From an uncultured Bacteroidota bacterium (GTDB lineage: Bacteria; Bacteroidota; Bacteroidia; Chitinophagales; Chitinophagaceae): a DNA stretch of 16,087 bases. A program made the position numbers and the translations under genes. A model generated the notes under the pieces. The model worked only from the letters and a program-made list of their open reading frames with translations, did no database searches and was not told the origin of the DNA. This document shows, in pieces, positions 8,718-15,930 of the stretch (positions are counted from its first letter, which is position 1; the number at the start of each line of letters is the position of its first letter). The stretch lies in contig CAMLGP010000010.1 in assembly GCA_946479535.1 (NCBI GenBank), positions 1 through 16,087 on the forward strand. The letters are read 5' to 3'.

Positions 8718-8725
8718 TATTTTTG
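8718..8725 (+). promoter_or_regulatory. Possible -7 box for ftsX
   Basis: TATTTTTG followed by C matches TAnnTTTG exactly. It lies about 30 bp before the ATG at 8755, leaving a short leader. The nearest TTG upstream (8700-8702) is only 15 bp away, shorter than usual. This box makes the in-frame TTG at 8713 an impossible start, because it would lie upstream of the transcript. Confidence 0.45.
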
Positions 8726-8754
8726 CCATACCCTACCATTTCAAAATCAATAGC

Positions 8755-9627
8755 ATGGCTGAATCCAGAAAGGCTTCTATCAAGCGTGGAAAACCGTCTT
8801 ATTTCATGACTATCCTGGGCGTTACGCTCATCCTTTTCCTGTTGGGCATGATTGGCTGGCTGGTGATCAACGCCAATAAGCTGGGCGATTATTTCAAGGA
8901 GAGCGTGGAAGTAAGAATTTACCTGCGGGGTGATCTTGCACCCTCAGACAGTACGGCACTCATGCAGTATATTTCTGCCAAACCCTATATCAGATCAATT
9001 GATTATATCACCAAGGAAGAGGGAAAGAAGATCTATTTGTCAGATGGCAATGAGGACTGGGATAAAGTGCTTACTGCAAATCCGCTCCCCAATGCCATTT
9101 ATTTTAAGGTGACGGATAAGTACCTTAATACAGATTCACTTACCCTGATCAAGAAGGATCTGGAACAGCAGACATATATTAATGATGTGCAATACCCCGA
9201 AGCATTGGTAGGAAAGATGAATGAGAACCTGAAAAAGATCAGTATTTATATGCTGGTGATTGTGATCCTGCTTTCCATAGTGGTGATCTTTTTGATCGAT
9301 AATACCATCCGCCTTGCCATGTTCAGCAACCGCTTCCTCATCAAGACCATGCAGATGGTAGGCGCTACACGAAAGTTCATTGCCCGGCCAATGAACAACA
9401 GGGCAATTATTTATGGAGCACTGAGTGGAGTAATAGCTTCAGTAGCAGTTTACCTGGTCATTATATTACTGGAAAACCTCCTTACCGGGCTTAGAGGCAT
9501 GAGGGATAATTTCATGCTCTCCGTATTGTTCATGTCCCTGATCCTGATAGGAGTGTTTATCACCCTGTTCAGCACTCACCGGAGCGTGATTAAATACCTG
9601 AAAATGAAGCTGGATGATTTATATTAA
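8755..9627 (+). CDS. ftsX: Cell division protein FtsX (ABC transporter permease-like)
   Basis: FtsX is the membrane partner of the ATPase FtsE at the division site. The complex activates peptidoglycan hydrolases rather than moving a substrate. The 290-aa product has the FtsX plan: a cytoplasmic N-terminus rich in Lys/Arg, TM1 at about 17-38, a large extracytoplasmic loop (about 40-160, beginning SVEVRIYLRGD), then TM2 (162-184), TM3 (217-239) and TM4 (253-273). LIKTMQMVGATRKFI (195-209) is the conserved cytoplasmic coupling segment of this family. I chose ATG 8755 over the upstream TTG 8713, because the extra 14 residues are not family-like and overlap a promoter box. No ftsE is adjacent, which is common in this phylum. 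The DUF3098 gene and uppP follow on the same strand. Confidence 0.93.
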   Translation: MAESRKASIKRGKPSYFMTILGVTLILFLLGMIGWLVINANKLGDYFKESVEVRIYLRGDLAPSDSTALMQYISAKPYIRSIDYITKEEGKKIYLSDGNEDWDKVLTANPLPNAIYFKVTDKYLNTDSLTLIKKDLEQQTYINDVQYPEALVGKMNENLKKISIYMLVIVILLSIVVIFLIDNTIRLAMFSNRFLIKTMQMVGATRKFIARPMNNRAIIYGALSGVIASVAVYLVIILLENLLTGLRGMRDNFMLSVLFMSLILIGVFITLFSTHRSVIKYLKMKLDDLY

Positions 9628-9634
9628 GGATTTA

Positions 9635-9727
9635 GAAATGGGAAATTTCGAAATTTTAGACAATCATGCCCTGAAAAAGAGCTAATTAAGCGTTTCCTGC
9701 CCCTGAATTTCACAATTTCCCCATTTC
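9635..9727. repeat. Imperfect AT-rich inverted repeat after ftsX
   Basis: The arm at 9635-9657 (GAAATGGGAAATTTCG then AAATTTT) is roughly reverse-complementary to 9705-9727 (GAATTTCACAATTTCCCCA then TTTC), with about 18 of 23 positions matching and a 47-nt loop. The whole 147-bp gap between ftsX and the next gene is of this AAATTTC-rich kind. It could fold in the transcript, but low sequence complexity makes chance pairing easier. Confidence 0.4.
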
Positions 9728-9774
9728 AAAATTTCAAAATTATTCTCCTATCTTGCTGACCCAAATCTCCAATA

Positions 9775-10065
9775 ATGGCAGAAAAAAAGACGAGTTCACC
9801 CATTGAAAGAAAACCGAATACGCCTGTGGCTGCATCTAATAATTCCATCTTTACAAAGGATAATTACCGCTGGATGCTGATCGGTATAATTGTGATTGCA
9901 TTAGGGATGTTCCTGATGAGCGGTGGTGCAAGCAAAGACCCCAGTGTATTTAATAAAGATGAGGTGTATAGCTTTCGCCGTATTACGCTGGCCCCGATAC
10001 TGATCATGGCGGGATTGGTACTTGAGATCTACGCAATATTCAAACGGCCCAAACCTACCGTATAA
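9775..10065 (+). CDS. DUF3098 family small membrane protein
   Basis: This 96-aa protein has a polar, probably cytoplasmic N-terminus (1-30), then NYRWMLIGIIVIALGMFLMSGG (TM1, 33-50). A short loop with DPSVFNKDEVYSFRRI precedes TM2 (71-88), and the tail is KRPKPTV. This arrangement is the DUF3098 family, known from Bacteroidota and commonly placed between ftsX and uppP, as here. Its function is not known. The conserved position suggests a link to division or cell-wall lipid cycling (inference). It ends 12 bp before uppP, so the two are very likely one transcript. TATCTTGC just upstream (9751-9758) resembles a damaged -7 box. Confidence 0.88.
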   Translation: MAEKKTSSPIERKPNTPVAASNNSIFTKDNYRWMLIGIIVIALGMFLMSGGASKDPSVFNKDEVYSFRRITLAPILIMAGLVLEIYAIFKRPKPTV

Positions 10066-10077
10066 TCTGCCCATTGA

Positions 10078-10902
10078 ATGAATTTATTTGAAGCAGTTAT
10101 TCTCGCCATTGTAGAAGGGGTAACCGAATTTCTACCTATTTCTTCAACGGGTCATATGGTCATTACCAGTTCATTGCTGGGAATACATAAAGAAGAGTTC
10201 ACCAAATTATTTGAAGTTGCCATTCAGTTTGGCGCCATCCTGGCCGTGGTATTTTTATATGCACGTAAATTCTTTCAGTTCAGTCGCTGGCAATTCTATT
10301 TACGACTGCTGGTTGGCGTGATCCCTGCCCTGGTGCTGGGTTATCTGTTTTCCGATAAGATTGATGAAATGCTGGAGAGCCCGATGATAGTTGGCATTAC
10401 CATGCTGGCAGGAGGTTTCATATTATTATTTATCGATAACGTATTTAAGAACCCAACCATAACAAAGGATGATCAGATCACTTATGGCAAATCATTCATT
10501 GTTGGTATCTGGCAATGCCTGGCCATGATACCAGGTGTAAGCAGAAGTGCTGCTTCCATTATCGGTGGCATGCAACAGAAGTTCACGCGGCAGCTGGCTG
10601 CTGAATTTTCTTTTTTCCTGGCTGTTCCAACCATGTTTGCAGCTACTGCTCATTCCATTTTCCTGAAAGAATGGGAAATAGGAGGCGTGAAAGAGAAAGG
10701 TTACGAGATCATCATGGCGAACAGGGATAATACTATTTCATTTATTGTAGGCAACCTGGTGGCATTTTTTGTGGCCATACTGGCCATCCGGTTCTTTATT
10801 AATTTCCTGAAGCAGTACGGCTTTAAAGTATTTGGCTGGTACCGGATAATTGTGGGCGCTTTATTGCTGATCCTCTTACTTACAGGAACCCTGAAAAGCT
10901 GA
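10078..10902 (+). CDS. uppP: Undecaprenyl-diphosphatase UppP/BacA
   Basis: This integral membrane phosphatase converts undecaprenyl diphosphate to undecaprenyl phosphate, recycling the lipid carrier for peptidoglycan and surface glycans. Loss or overproduction alters bacitracin sensitivity in known members. The 274-aa product has both signature motifs: EGVTEFLPISSTGH (residues 13-26) with catalytic Glu17 and His26, and PGVSRSAAS (152-160) with catalytic Arg156. The second motif reads SRSAAS where SRSGAT/S is usual. Several hydrophobic segments follow the standard BacA topology. ATG 10078 begins MNLFEAVILAIVEG, as expected. It is 12 bp after the DUF3098 gene, completing the ftsX-DUF3098-uppP cluster. 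Confidence 0.97.
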   Translation: MNLFEAVILAIVEGVTEFLPISSTGHMVITSSLLGIHKEEFTKLFEVAIQFGAILAVVFLYARKFFQFSRWQFYLRLLVGVIPALVLGYLFSDKIDEMLESPMIVGITMLAGGFILLFIDNVFKNPTITKDDQITYGKSFIVGIWQCLAMIPGVSRSAASIIGGMQQKFTRQLAAEFSFFLAVPTMFAATAHSIFLKEWEIGGVKEKGYEIIMANRDNTISFIVGNLVAFFVAILAIRFFINFLKQYGFKVFGWYRIIVGALLLILLLTGTLKS

Positions 10903-10979
10903 TCAAAAAACGATTACTAACCGTTACGCTATCTTCGTCATAGTAGAGCTTACTCCCGAACGAACCAACTTTTTCAGTT

Positions 10980-12323
10980 ATGCAAACAGCTTCCAAGAAG
11001 ATTGTAAATGCCTGGGCCATGTATGACTGGGCCAACTCAGCTTACAATCTTGTTATTACTTCCACCATATTTCCAGCTTACTATGTGGGCATTACTTCAG
11101 CTTCCAATCACAATGATCAATCCTATGTATATTTCTTTGGACGACGTTTTGTGAATACTGCACTGGAGAACTATACATTGGCTGCTGTGTTTTTGCTGGT
11201 GGCGTTGACCTCACCCATACTTAGTTCAATAGCGGACTATCGCCGGAATAAAAAGATCTGGTTGCGATGGTTTTGTTATATCGGTTCGGCAGCCTGTGTT
11301 GCGCTTTTCTTTTTTGCAAAAGATAAAAGCGGGCATCTCAATATTGAATACGGAATGTTTGCTTTTGGCATAGCCGCCATGGGTTACTGGAGCAGCCTGG
11401 TATTTTATAATTCATATCTGCCTGATATTGCTGCCCCTGCGGATCAGGACAGGATCAGTGCAAAAGGATATTCTCTCGGCTATATTGGTAGCGTACTTCT
11501 CCAGATCATAGCATTTGTTGTGATCCTGAAACCTGAATGGTTTGGCCTTAATAAAGAGGATGGAACAATAGGTGCCCGTATTTCATTTTTGCTGACAGGG
11601 CTCTGGTGGTTTGGCTTTGCACAGATCACTTTGCGTGCATTGCCGGTTAGCAGCAGAGCTGAGCGCAAAGCAAAGAGAAATGTGCTGGCTAATGGATTTA
11701 TTGAATTGAAGAAAGTATGGTATCAGTTGCGGCACATGCCGGCCCTCTCCCGCTTTCTACTCAGTTTCTTTTTATACAGCAGTGGAGTACAAACGGTAAT
11801 GCTGGTGGCGGCTGGTTTTGGTAAGAAAGAAATTTTTCCGGATGAGAAAGATGAACCCAAATTGCTCATGACCATTATCATTATTCAGTTAGTGGCGATT
11901 ATTGGTGCCGTAGGGATGAGCAGATTAAGCCGGAAGATCGGTAACTGGTGGGTGATTGCTATTGCTGTATTGATCTGGATCGTGGTATGTATTGCTGGTT
12001 ATAAAGTGCAATCACAAACAGGATTTTATTTACTGGCCGCACTTGTTGGACTGGTAATGGGTGGCATTCAAAGCATGAGCAGAAGTACGTATAGCAAGTT
12101 ATTACCCGAAACGCAGGATACTACTTCTTTTTTCAGCTTTTATGATGTGACTGAAAAGATCGCTATTGTATTAGGCATATTCACTTTTGGGTATTTAGAA
12201 GAACTCACCGGAAGCATGCGTAACAGTATCATTGCACTTGGTGTATTTTTTGTAGCAGCTTTCCTGGCGTTATTATTTGCCAAGGCTCCGTATGACAGGC
12301 GCATGAAAGAGGTAAATGGATAA
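10980..12323 (+). CDS. MFS transporter, UMF1 (Atg22-like) family
   Basis: A 447-aa membrane protein with about 12 hydrophobic segments. The N-terminal signature NAWAMYDWANSAYNLVITSTIFPAYY (residues 10-35) is typical of the UMF1 family of the major facilitator superfamily, related to yeast vacuolar effluxer Atg22. Other family-like parts are DYRRNKKIW after TM2 and GLVMGGIQSMSRSTYSKLLPE (about 355-375) in the C-terminal half. The substrate is unknown; yeast Atg22 exports amino acids from the vacuole, but that cannot be carried over here. The 77-bp gap after uppP contains TATCTTCG (10930-10937), one base from TAnnTTTG, so this gene may have its own promoter. The MBL-fold gene follows after 14 bp and is probably co-transcribed. 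Confidence 0.9.
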   Translation: MQTASKKIVNAWAMYDWANSAYNLVITSTIFPAYYVGITSASNHNDQSYVYFFGRRFVNTALENYTLAAVFLLVALTSPILSSIADYRRNKKIWLRWFCYIGSAACVALFFFAKDKSGHLNIEYGMFAFGIAAMGYWSSLVFYNSYLPDIAAPADQDRISAKGYSLGYIGSVLLQIIAFVVILKPEWFGLNKEDGTIGARISFLLTGLWWFGFAQITLRALPVSSRAERKAKRNVLANGFIELKKVWYQLRHMPALSRFLLSFFLYSSGVQTVMLVAAGFGKKEIFPDEKDEPKLLMTIIIIQLVAIIGAVGMSRLSRKIGNWWVIAIAVLIWIVVCIAGYKVQSQTGFYLLAALVGLVMGGIQSMSRSTYSKLLPETQDTTSFFSFYDVTEKIAIVLGIFTFGYLEELTGSMRNSIIALGVFFVAAFLALLFAKAPYDRRMKEVNG

Positions 12324-12337
12324 TTCAATTTTACGAA

Positions 12338-13201
12338 ATGACAAAACTTTATACTATCAATACCGGGTACTTTAAGCTGGATGGCGGCGCCATGTTTGGC
12401 GTAGTACCCAAATCAATCTGGAACAAGATCAACCCGGCTGATGAAAATAATTTATGCTCCTGGGCGCTCCGTTGTTTGCTGATACAGGAAGGCAATCGCC
12501 TGATCCTGGTAGACAATGGCAATGGCGATAAGCAGGATGCGAAATTCTTCAGTCATTACCACTTGCACGGTGACGATACATTGGATAAATCACTGGCGAA
12601 ATATGGATTTTCCAGGAATGATATTACCGATGTATTTCTGAGTCATCTGCATTTTGATCATTGTGGTGGAAGTATTGTGCGTGAAGGCGATAAACTGGTT
12701 CCTGGTTTTAAAAACGCTACTTTCTGGAGCAACAAAGAACACTGGGAATGGGCGGTGAACCCGAATGAACGGGAAAAGGCTTCTTTTCTGAAAGAAAATA
12801 TTTTACCGATAGAAGAAAGTGGCAAACTGAAATTCATCCCGATAGCTATCGGGACAGATGGTAAACTTGGAAAAACTTCCTTCACTGAAAATATAGACGT
12901 ACGTTTTGTCAATGGCCACACACAGGCTATGATGTTACCTCAGATAAAGTACAAGGGAAAGACGATTGTATTTATGGCAGATCTGCTGCCTTCCCAAGGC
13001 CATATTCCCCTACCTTATATCATGGGATATGATATGTTCCCGTTAACTACATTACAGGAAAAGAAAGCTTTTTTGAAGGAAGCTGTTGAAGGGGAGTATA
13101 TCCTTTTCTTTGAGCACGATCCTCAATATGAATGCTGTACATTAAAGTACACTGAGAGAGGGATCAGACCGGATAAGTTCTTTAAACTGGAAGAGATATA
13201 A
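12338..13201 (+). CDS. MBL-fold metallo-hydrolase
   Basis: This 287-aa soluble protein of the metallo-beta-lactamase superfamily has no visible signal peptide and is probably cytoplasmic. The metal-binding set is complete: HLHFDH (103-108), His194 in VNGHT, Asp215 in FMADLLP, and His260 in FFEHD. The layout, including TINTGYFKLDGGAMFGVVP at the N-terminus, resembles the lactonase-like branch (acyl-homoserine lactonase relatives), but the substrate cannot be assigned. Residues 167-173 (IPIAIGT) are encoded across an 18-bp perfect palindrome that may be an inserted or copied repeat. It lies 14 bp after the UMF1 transporter gene, possibly one operon. Its stop is followed after 4 bp by a GGTTCGTG-type hairpin. 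Confidence 0.9.
   Translation: MTKLYTINTGYFKLDGGAMFGVVPKSIWNKINPADENNLCSWALRCLLIQEGNRLILVDNGNGDKQDAKFFSHYHLHGDDTLDKSLAKYGFSRNDITDVFLSHLHFDHCGGSIVREGDKLVPGFKNATFWSNKEHWEWAVNPNEREKASFLKENILPIEESGKLKFIPIAIGTDGKLGKTSFTENIDVRFVNGHTQAMMLPQIKYKGKTIVFMADLLPSQGHIPLPYIMGYDMFPLTTLQEKKAFLKEAVEGEYILFFEHDPQYECCTLKYTERGIRPDKFFKLEEI
12837..12854. repeat. 18-bp perfect palindrome inside the MBL-fold gene
   Basis: TCCCGATAGCTATCGGGA equals its own reverse complement, with no loop. It lies in frame within the coding sequence and encodes part of IPIAIGT (residues 167-173). I recall this type of CCCGATAGCTATCGGG palindrome as a dispersed element in Bacteroidota genomes, but I could not check this. Confidence 0.9.
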
Positions 13202-13205
13202 GCAT

Positions 13206-13254
13206 GCCCTGGTTCGTGTCTCACGAAACATGGCGAGGGCTAACGGCTAATAGC
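13206..13254. repeat. Composite hairpin: GGTTCGTG-type palindrome plus GGCTAAC-class repeat
   Basis: TTCGTG (13213-13218), loop TCT, CACGAA (13222-13227) form the core of the same palindrome as in arrays I and III, here as a single copy with a mismatch beyond the core. GCCCT (13206-13210) and AGGGC (13236-13240) are complementary and could extend the stem past an internal loop. GGCTAACGGCTAAT (13238-13251) then overlaps the outer arm and matches the repeat upstream of leuS. The element fills most of the 57-bp gap between the convergent MBL-fold and DUF3108 genes. It could act as a two-way 3'-end structure. It has no long T-tract on the plus side. Confidence 0.8.
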
Positions 13255-13258
13255 TTTC

Positions 13259-14068
13259 TTACTTCTTTCTGATCAGTGAACTCAATGGGTAACGGATATT
13301 ATTATAGCTCATCATATCTATCTTCACTTTACCTACCACGATGGGGCTTTCAATGCGAACGGGGATATGATTCTCATCATCAGTGACCCATACGGTCATT
13401 TTTTCACCACCATCAAAGATGGTTCCTTTGATCAGAAGCGGTTTGAACTTGATGGCGTTGAACTTTCCATACTTGGTTTTAATGGTTTCCTTTCCGAGGT
13501 AACGGATATACATTTCGTTTACCTCATTGTCAAGGAACAGGCTGAAAGCGATCTTGTCATTGGGGCGTAATTTGGAGAAATCGATATTGCGGGCATAGAA
13601 AACAGAACTTACCACATCCTGCACACAGGCTGGCACCTTAAATATTCCTTCATTGGTAAGTGCAGTATTGGCCGTTTTATTGAAAGTAACATTCTGGTAA
13701 ATCTTGTGGCCGCCTTCATTCACATTCCGCACAAACTTGTAGGTCTGAAGGGTGGCAGTGTCAATATAAGTTTCATATTTGTCGCGCACCTTATAAAGAA
13801 AATCGTAAGATGAATTGGTGGCGCCATCACCTACAATATGATAAACAGGTTTGCCATTTAAATTTTCCAGGGTATTGGTAAAGGTGGCGGTGCCTGCGTT
13901 GACATAGATGCCAGCTACAGCATAATAAACCGTGAAAACTACCTTTTCACCGGCACTGAATGCGGTATTTTTAATACCGCACATTTCCTGGTAAGGGGTT
14001 TCGGAAGGTGTGGTGAAAGCCATTAATGCAATGAGCGATACAGCCAACAGTTTCAAAGTTCCTTTCAT
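13259..14068 (-). CDS. DUF3108 domain-containing exported protein
   Basis: A 269-aa protein with a signal peptide (MKGTLKLLAVSLIALMAFTTPSE, cleavage near 20-23). The mature part follows the DUF3108 pattern: FSAGEKVVFTVYYAVAGIYVNAGTATF near the N-terminus, DFLYKVRDKYETYIDTATLQTYKFVRNVNEGG in the middle, then NDKIAFSLFLDNEVNEM, GKFNAIKFKPLLIKGTIFDGGEKMTVWVTDDENHIPVRIESPIVVGKVKIDM at the end. The fold is probably an all-beta periplasmic barrel. The function is unknown; family members are envelope proteins. It is 67 bp downstream of the flippase-like gene on the same strand and may share its transcript. I saw no good -7 box in that gap. Confidence 0.87.
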   Translation of the reverse strand: MKGTLKLLAVSLIALMAFTTPSETPYQEMCGIKNTAFSAGEKVVFTVYYAVAGIYVNAGTATFTNTLENLNGKPVYHIVGDGATNSSYDFLYKVRDKYETYIDTATLQTYKFVRNVNEGGHKIYQNVTFNKTANTALTNEGIFKVPACVQDVVSSVFYARNIDFSKLRPNDKIAFSLFLDNEVNEMYIRYLGKETIKTKYGKFNAIKFKPLLIKGTIFDGGEKMTVWVTDDENHIPVRIESPIVVGKVKIDMMSYNNIRYPLSSLIRKK

Positions 14069-14135
14069 CAGAATTGTATTGTTTTATGGGTCACCCAGAT
14101 TCCTCAGGTAAAAAGCTTATTGCATAATAATCTTC

Positions 14136-15152
14136 TTATCCCTGTTGTTCATTTTTATTAAGTAATATTTTTTTAATGCTCAAAATTAACAAGCTGCCAG
14201 CTAATGCCGGAATTATTAAATTGATCACCCAGATATTCACCGAAGTAAACCATATACCGAGGTGATTTTCACTGAACATTCCCACCAGGTTTAAACTGAC
14301 CTCCCACCGGAGGCTCAGGTCTGTAAACAAAGCGATGGTTGGAATTACCGCCATAACCAGGAAGGAAACGCTCACAGTCCATAACGTTTGTTCCCCCGAA
14401 ACATGCACACCAAAAAAGCGGAACAGCAAATAATACTGCGCTATAAAAACCAGAAAGCGCAATGCTGATAAAGACAGCAGTTGCAGCAGCAAAGTTGCAT
14501 TAAATTCCTCCAGGGCACGGAAAAGCCAATCATACTTTCTTATCCATTTAATACGCTCAAACCACCTGGCCACCCCCGCCAGACGGAAATAAAAAAATGT
14601 TAAAAATAGTAACGCAATAATGGTTCCATACAGTATGCTCTTGTACCAGAAATGGGATACCAGGTGGTTGGCTTCCAATTGAGGAGCCAGAATTATCCAG
14701 CCTGCCACCCCCATGATAAGGGTAATGATCAACTGGCTCATACTTCCGGTTATGGTCAGGGAAATGGCCTTTAAACGGTTCCCCTCATCCATGTATAACA
14801 CCCGACCCAGGTATTCCCCTACCCGGTTGGGAGTGCTAACAGCAAATGAAACTCCTGATAAAACGGCTTTAAAGGCTGTCAAAAACCTGACCTGCTGAAC
14901 ACGCTTTATACAGACTTTCCATTTAAATGCTTCCAGGGCCCAGTTCAATATCATCAGAAATATTACCGCTACCAGGTAGATGATCCGGGAACTGGTAAAA
15001 GATGCCTGGATCTCCTGCCATGATCTTTCCAGACGATCCTGTTTGATCAACTGATGATAGATGGAATAAGAAACCCAGATGAATAATAGCGGACCCAGGA
15101 AGTAATGGATAAAGAATCTAAAATATTTTGCAGTGGTTTTCCTTTTTTCCAT
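14136..15152 (-). CDS. Flippase-like integral membrane protein (LPG synthase TM domain family)
   Basis: A 338-aa polytopic membrane protein. Hydrophobic segments lie at about 16-36, 57-75, 133-155, 172-190, 229-248, 258-276 and 303-327, with AVSTPNRVGEYLGR (104-117), the conserved TPxRxGE motif of the lysylphosphatidylglycerol synthase transmembrane family (PF03706 type). The soluble aminoacyl-transferase domain of MprF is absent, so this is the stand-alone flippase-like form. These are thought to move or modify lipid-linked substrates; the actual substrate is unknown. ATG 15152 gives a Lys/Arg-rich cytoplasmic start (MEKRKTTAKY). It is divergent from ruvC, sharing the 15153-15351 region, and lies upstream of the DUF3108 gene. 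Confidence 0.88.
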   Translation of the reverse strand: MEKRKTTAKYFRFFIHYFLGPLLFIWVSYSIYHQLIKQDRLERSWQEIQASFTSSRIIYLVAVIFLMILNWALEAFKWKVCIKRVQQVRFLTAFKAVLSGVSFAVSTPNRVGEYLGRVLYMDEGNRLKAISLTITGSMSQLIITLIMGVAGWIILAPQLEANHLVSHFWYKSILYGTIIALLFLTFFYFRLAGVARWFERIKWIRKYDWLFRALEEFNATLLLQLLSLSALRFLVFIAQYYLLFRFFGVHVSGEQTLWTVSVSFLVMAVIPTIALFTDLSLRWEVSLNLVGMFSENHLGIWFTSVNIWVINLIIPALAGSLLILSIKKILLNKNEQQG

Positions 15153-15186
15153 AATTGCTTACTGTGAAATATTCTGATTAGGTTAT

Positions 15187-15266
15187 GGCCACAGAGAAAC
15201 AGAAAGGTGCCAAAGCCCGCAGAGAGCACTCTGTGACTCTCCTGGTGTCTGTGGTTCCCTGTGGTC
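15187..15266. repeat. Nested imperfect inverted repeat of CACAGAG type upstream of ruvC
   Basis: An outer arm with GGCCACAGAGAAACAG (15187-15202) is partly complementary to CTGTGGTTCCCTGTGG (15249-15264) and its flank; about 13 of 17 positions match. An inner perfect stem CAGAG (15220-15224), loop AGCA, CTCTG (15229-15233) lies between. The sequence is simple and CACAGAG-rich, like a degenerate dispersed element. It lies in the divergent region between the flippase-like gene and ruvC. Confidence 0.55.
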
Positions 15267-15351
15267 TAAAACGGAGACAATCATCTCACTTGTTATCTGT
15301 AATTTGCGATGGATATGCCGGCTAATCGGTTTTATTAATCGTGTAAAAATA

Positions 15352-15930
15352 GTGCCCCTCTTGCACAAACCTGCCAAAATAATTCTGGGAATTGATCCGG
15401 GTACACTTCAAATGGGTTATGGTATAATTGAAATAACCAGTGGCAAGATGTTATTACGCGAAATGCAGACCCTTCGGATCTCAGCCAAAAAAGATAATCA
15501 CGAACGTCTTCACGTAATACACCAAAAAGTGGTGCAGCTGATCATACAATATAAACCTCATGAGTTTGCCATTGAAGCGCCTTTCTTTGGAAAGAACGTT
15601 CAAAGCATGCTGAAGCTGGGAAGAGCCCAGGGTGTTGCCATTGCAGCTGCCATGCATGCCGGTATCCCAGTTACAGAATATTCACCCCGGAAAGTAAAAC
15701 AATCAATAACGGGTAATGGAAATGCGGATAAAGTACAGGTCTGGAAAATGCTCCGGTCCATCCTTAGCCTGCAGGAAGAGCCCGATTATTATGATGCTAC
15801 TGATGCACTGGCCATTGCTGTGTGCCATCATTTCCAGATGAATCCTCTAATGGAGAAGCAGGGAAAGAAGTATAAGGGGTGGGAAGATTTCCTTAAAGAC
15901 AGAAAGGTAACTGCTACAAGGCGTAAGTAG
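15352..15930 (+). CDS. ruvC: Crossover junction endodeoxyribonuclease RuvC
   Basis: RuvC resolves Holliday junctions by paired metal-dependent cuts, working with RuvAB in recombination and repair. From the chosen start it is 192 aa. The catalytic set is complete: Asp15 in ILGIDPGT (12-18), Glu75 in FAIEAPFFGKN (72-82), and Asp148 and Asp151 in YYDATDALAIAVCHH (146-160). SPRKVKQSITGNGNADK (111-127) is the conserved loop. The Lys/Arg-rich tail after about 175 is typical of Bacteroidota members. No in-frame ATG lies before the IDPGT motif. I chose GTG 15352, giving MPLLHKPAKIILGIDPGT. TTG 15361 is also possible. The TTG at 15304 adds a non-family extension and falls in a TAATTTGC promoter-like box (15300-15307). 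A nine-codon out-of-frame reading frame (15309-15338) precedes it. The stop TAG touches the first unit of array III. Confidence 0.94.
   Translation: MPLLHKPAKIILGIDPGTLQMGYGIIEITSGKMLLREMQTLRISAKKDNHERLHVIHQKVVQLIIQYKPHEFAIEAPFFGKNVQSMLKLGRAQGVAIAAAMHAGIPVTEYSPRKVKQSITGNGNADKVQVWKMLRSILSLQEEPDYYDATDALAIAVCHHFQMNPLMEKQGKKYKGWEDFLKDRKVTATRRK

Noticed and set aside
8713..8754. N-terminal extension of FtsX from TTG 8713
   Set aside because: The TTG overlaps the vicinity of a -7 box (8718-8725), the added residues are not family-like, and ATG 8755 starts a normal FtsX N-terminus.
8641..10074. Shared 15-mer GTATAATCTGCCCAT at 8641-8655 and 10060-10074
   Set aside because: One shared 15-mer in 16 kb is only mildly unlikely, the flanks do not match, and one copy overlaps the end of the DUF3098 gene. 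I treat it as chance.
12338..13201. Quorum-quenching AHL lactonase assignment
   Set aside because: The metal motifs and general layout fit the lactonase-like branch, but the superfamily has many substrates and nothing in the context points to homoserine lactones.
13206..13240. Classical intrinsic terminator
   Set aside because: The stem is good but no run of T follows on either strand, and the same core occurs in tandem arrays. A 3'-end role remains possible, but a standard Rho-independent terminator is not shown.
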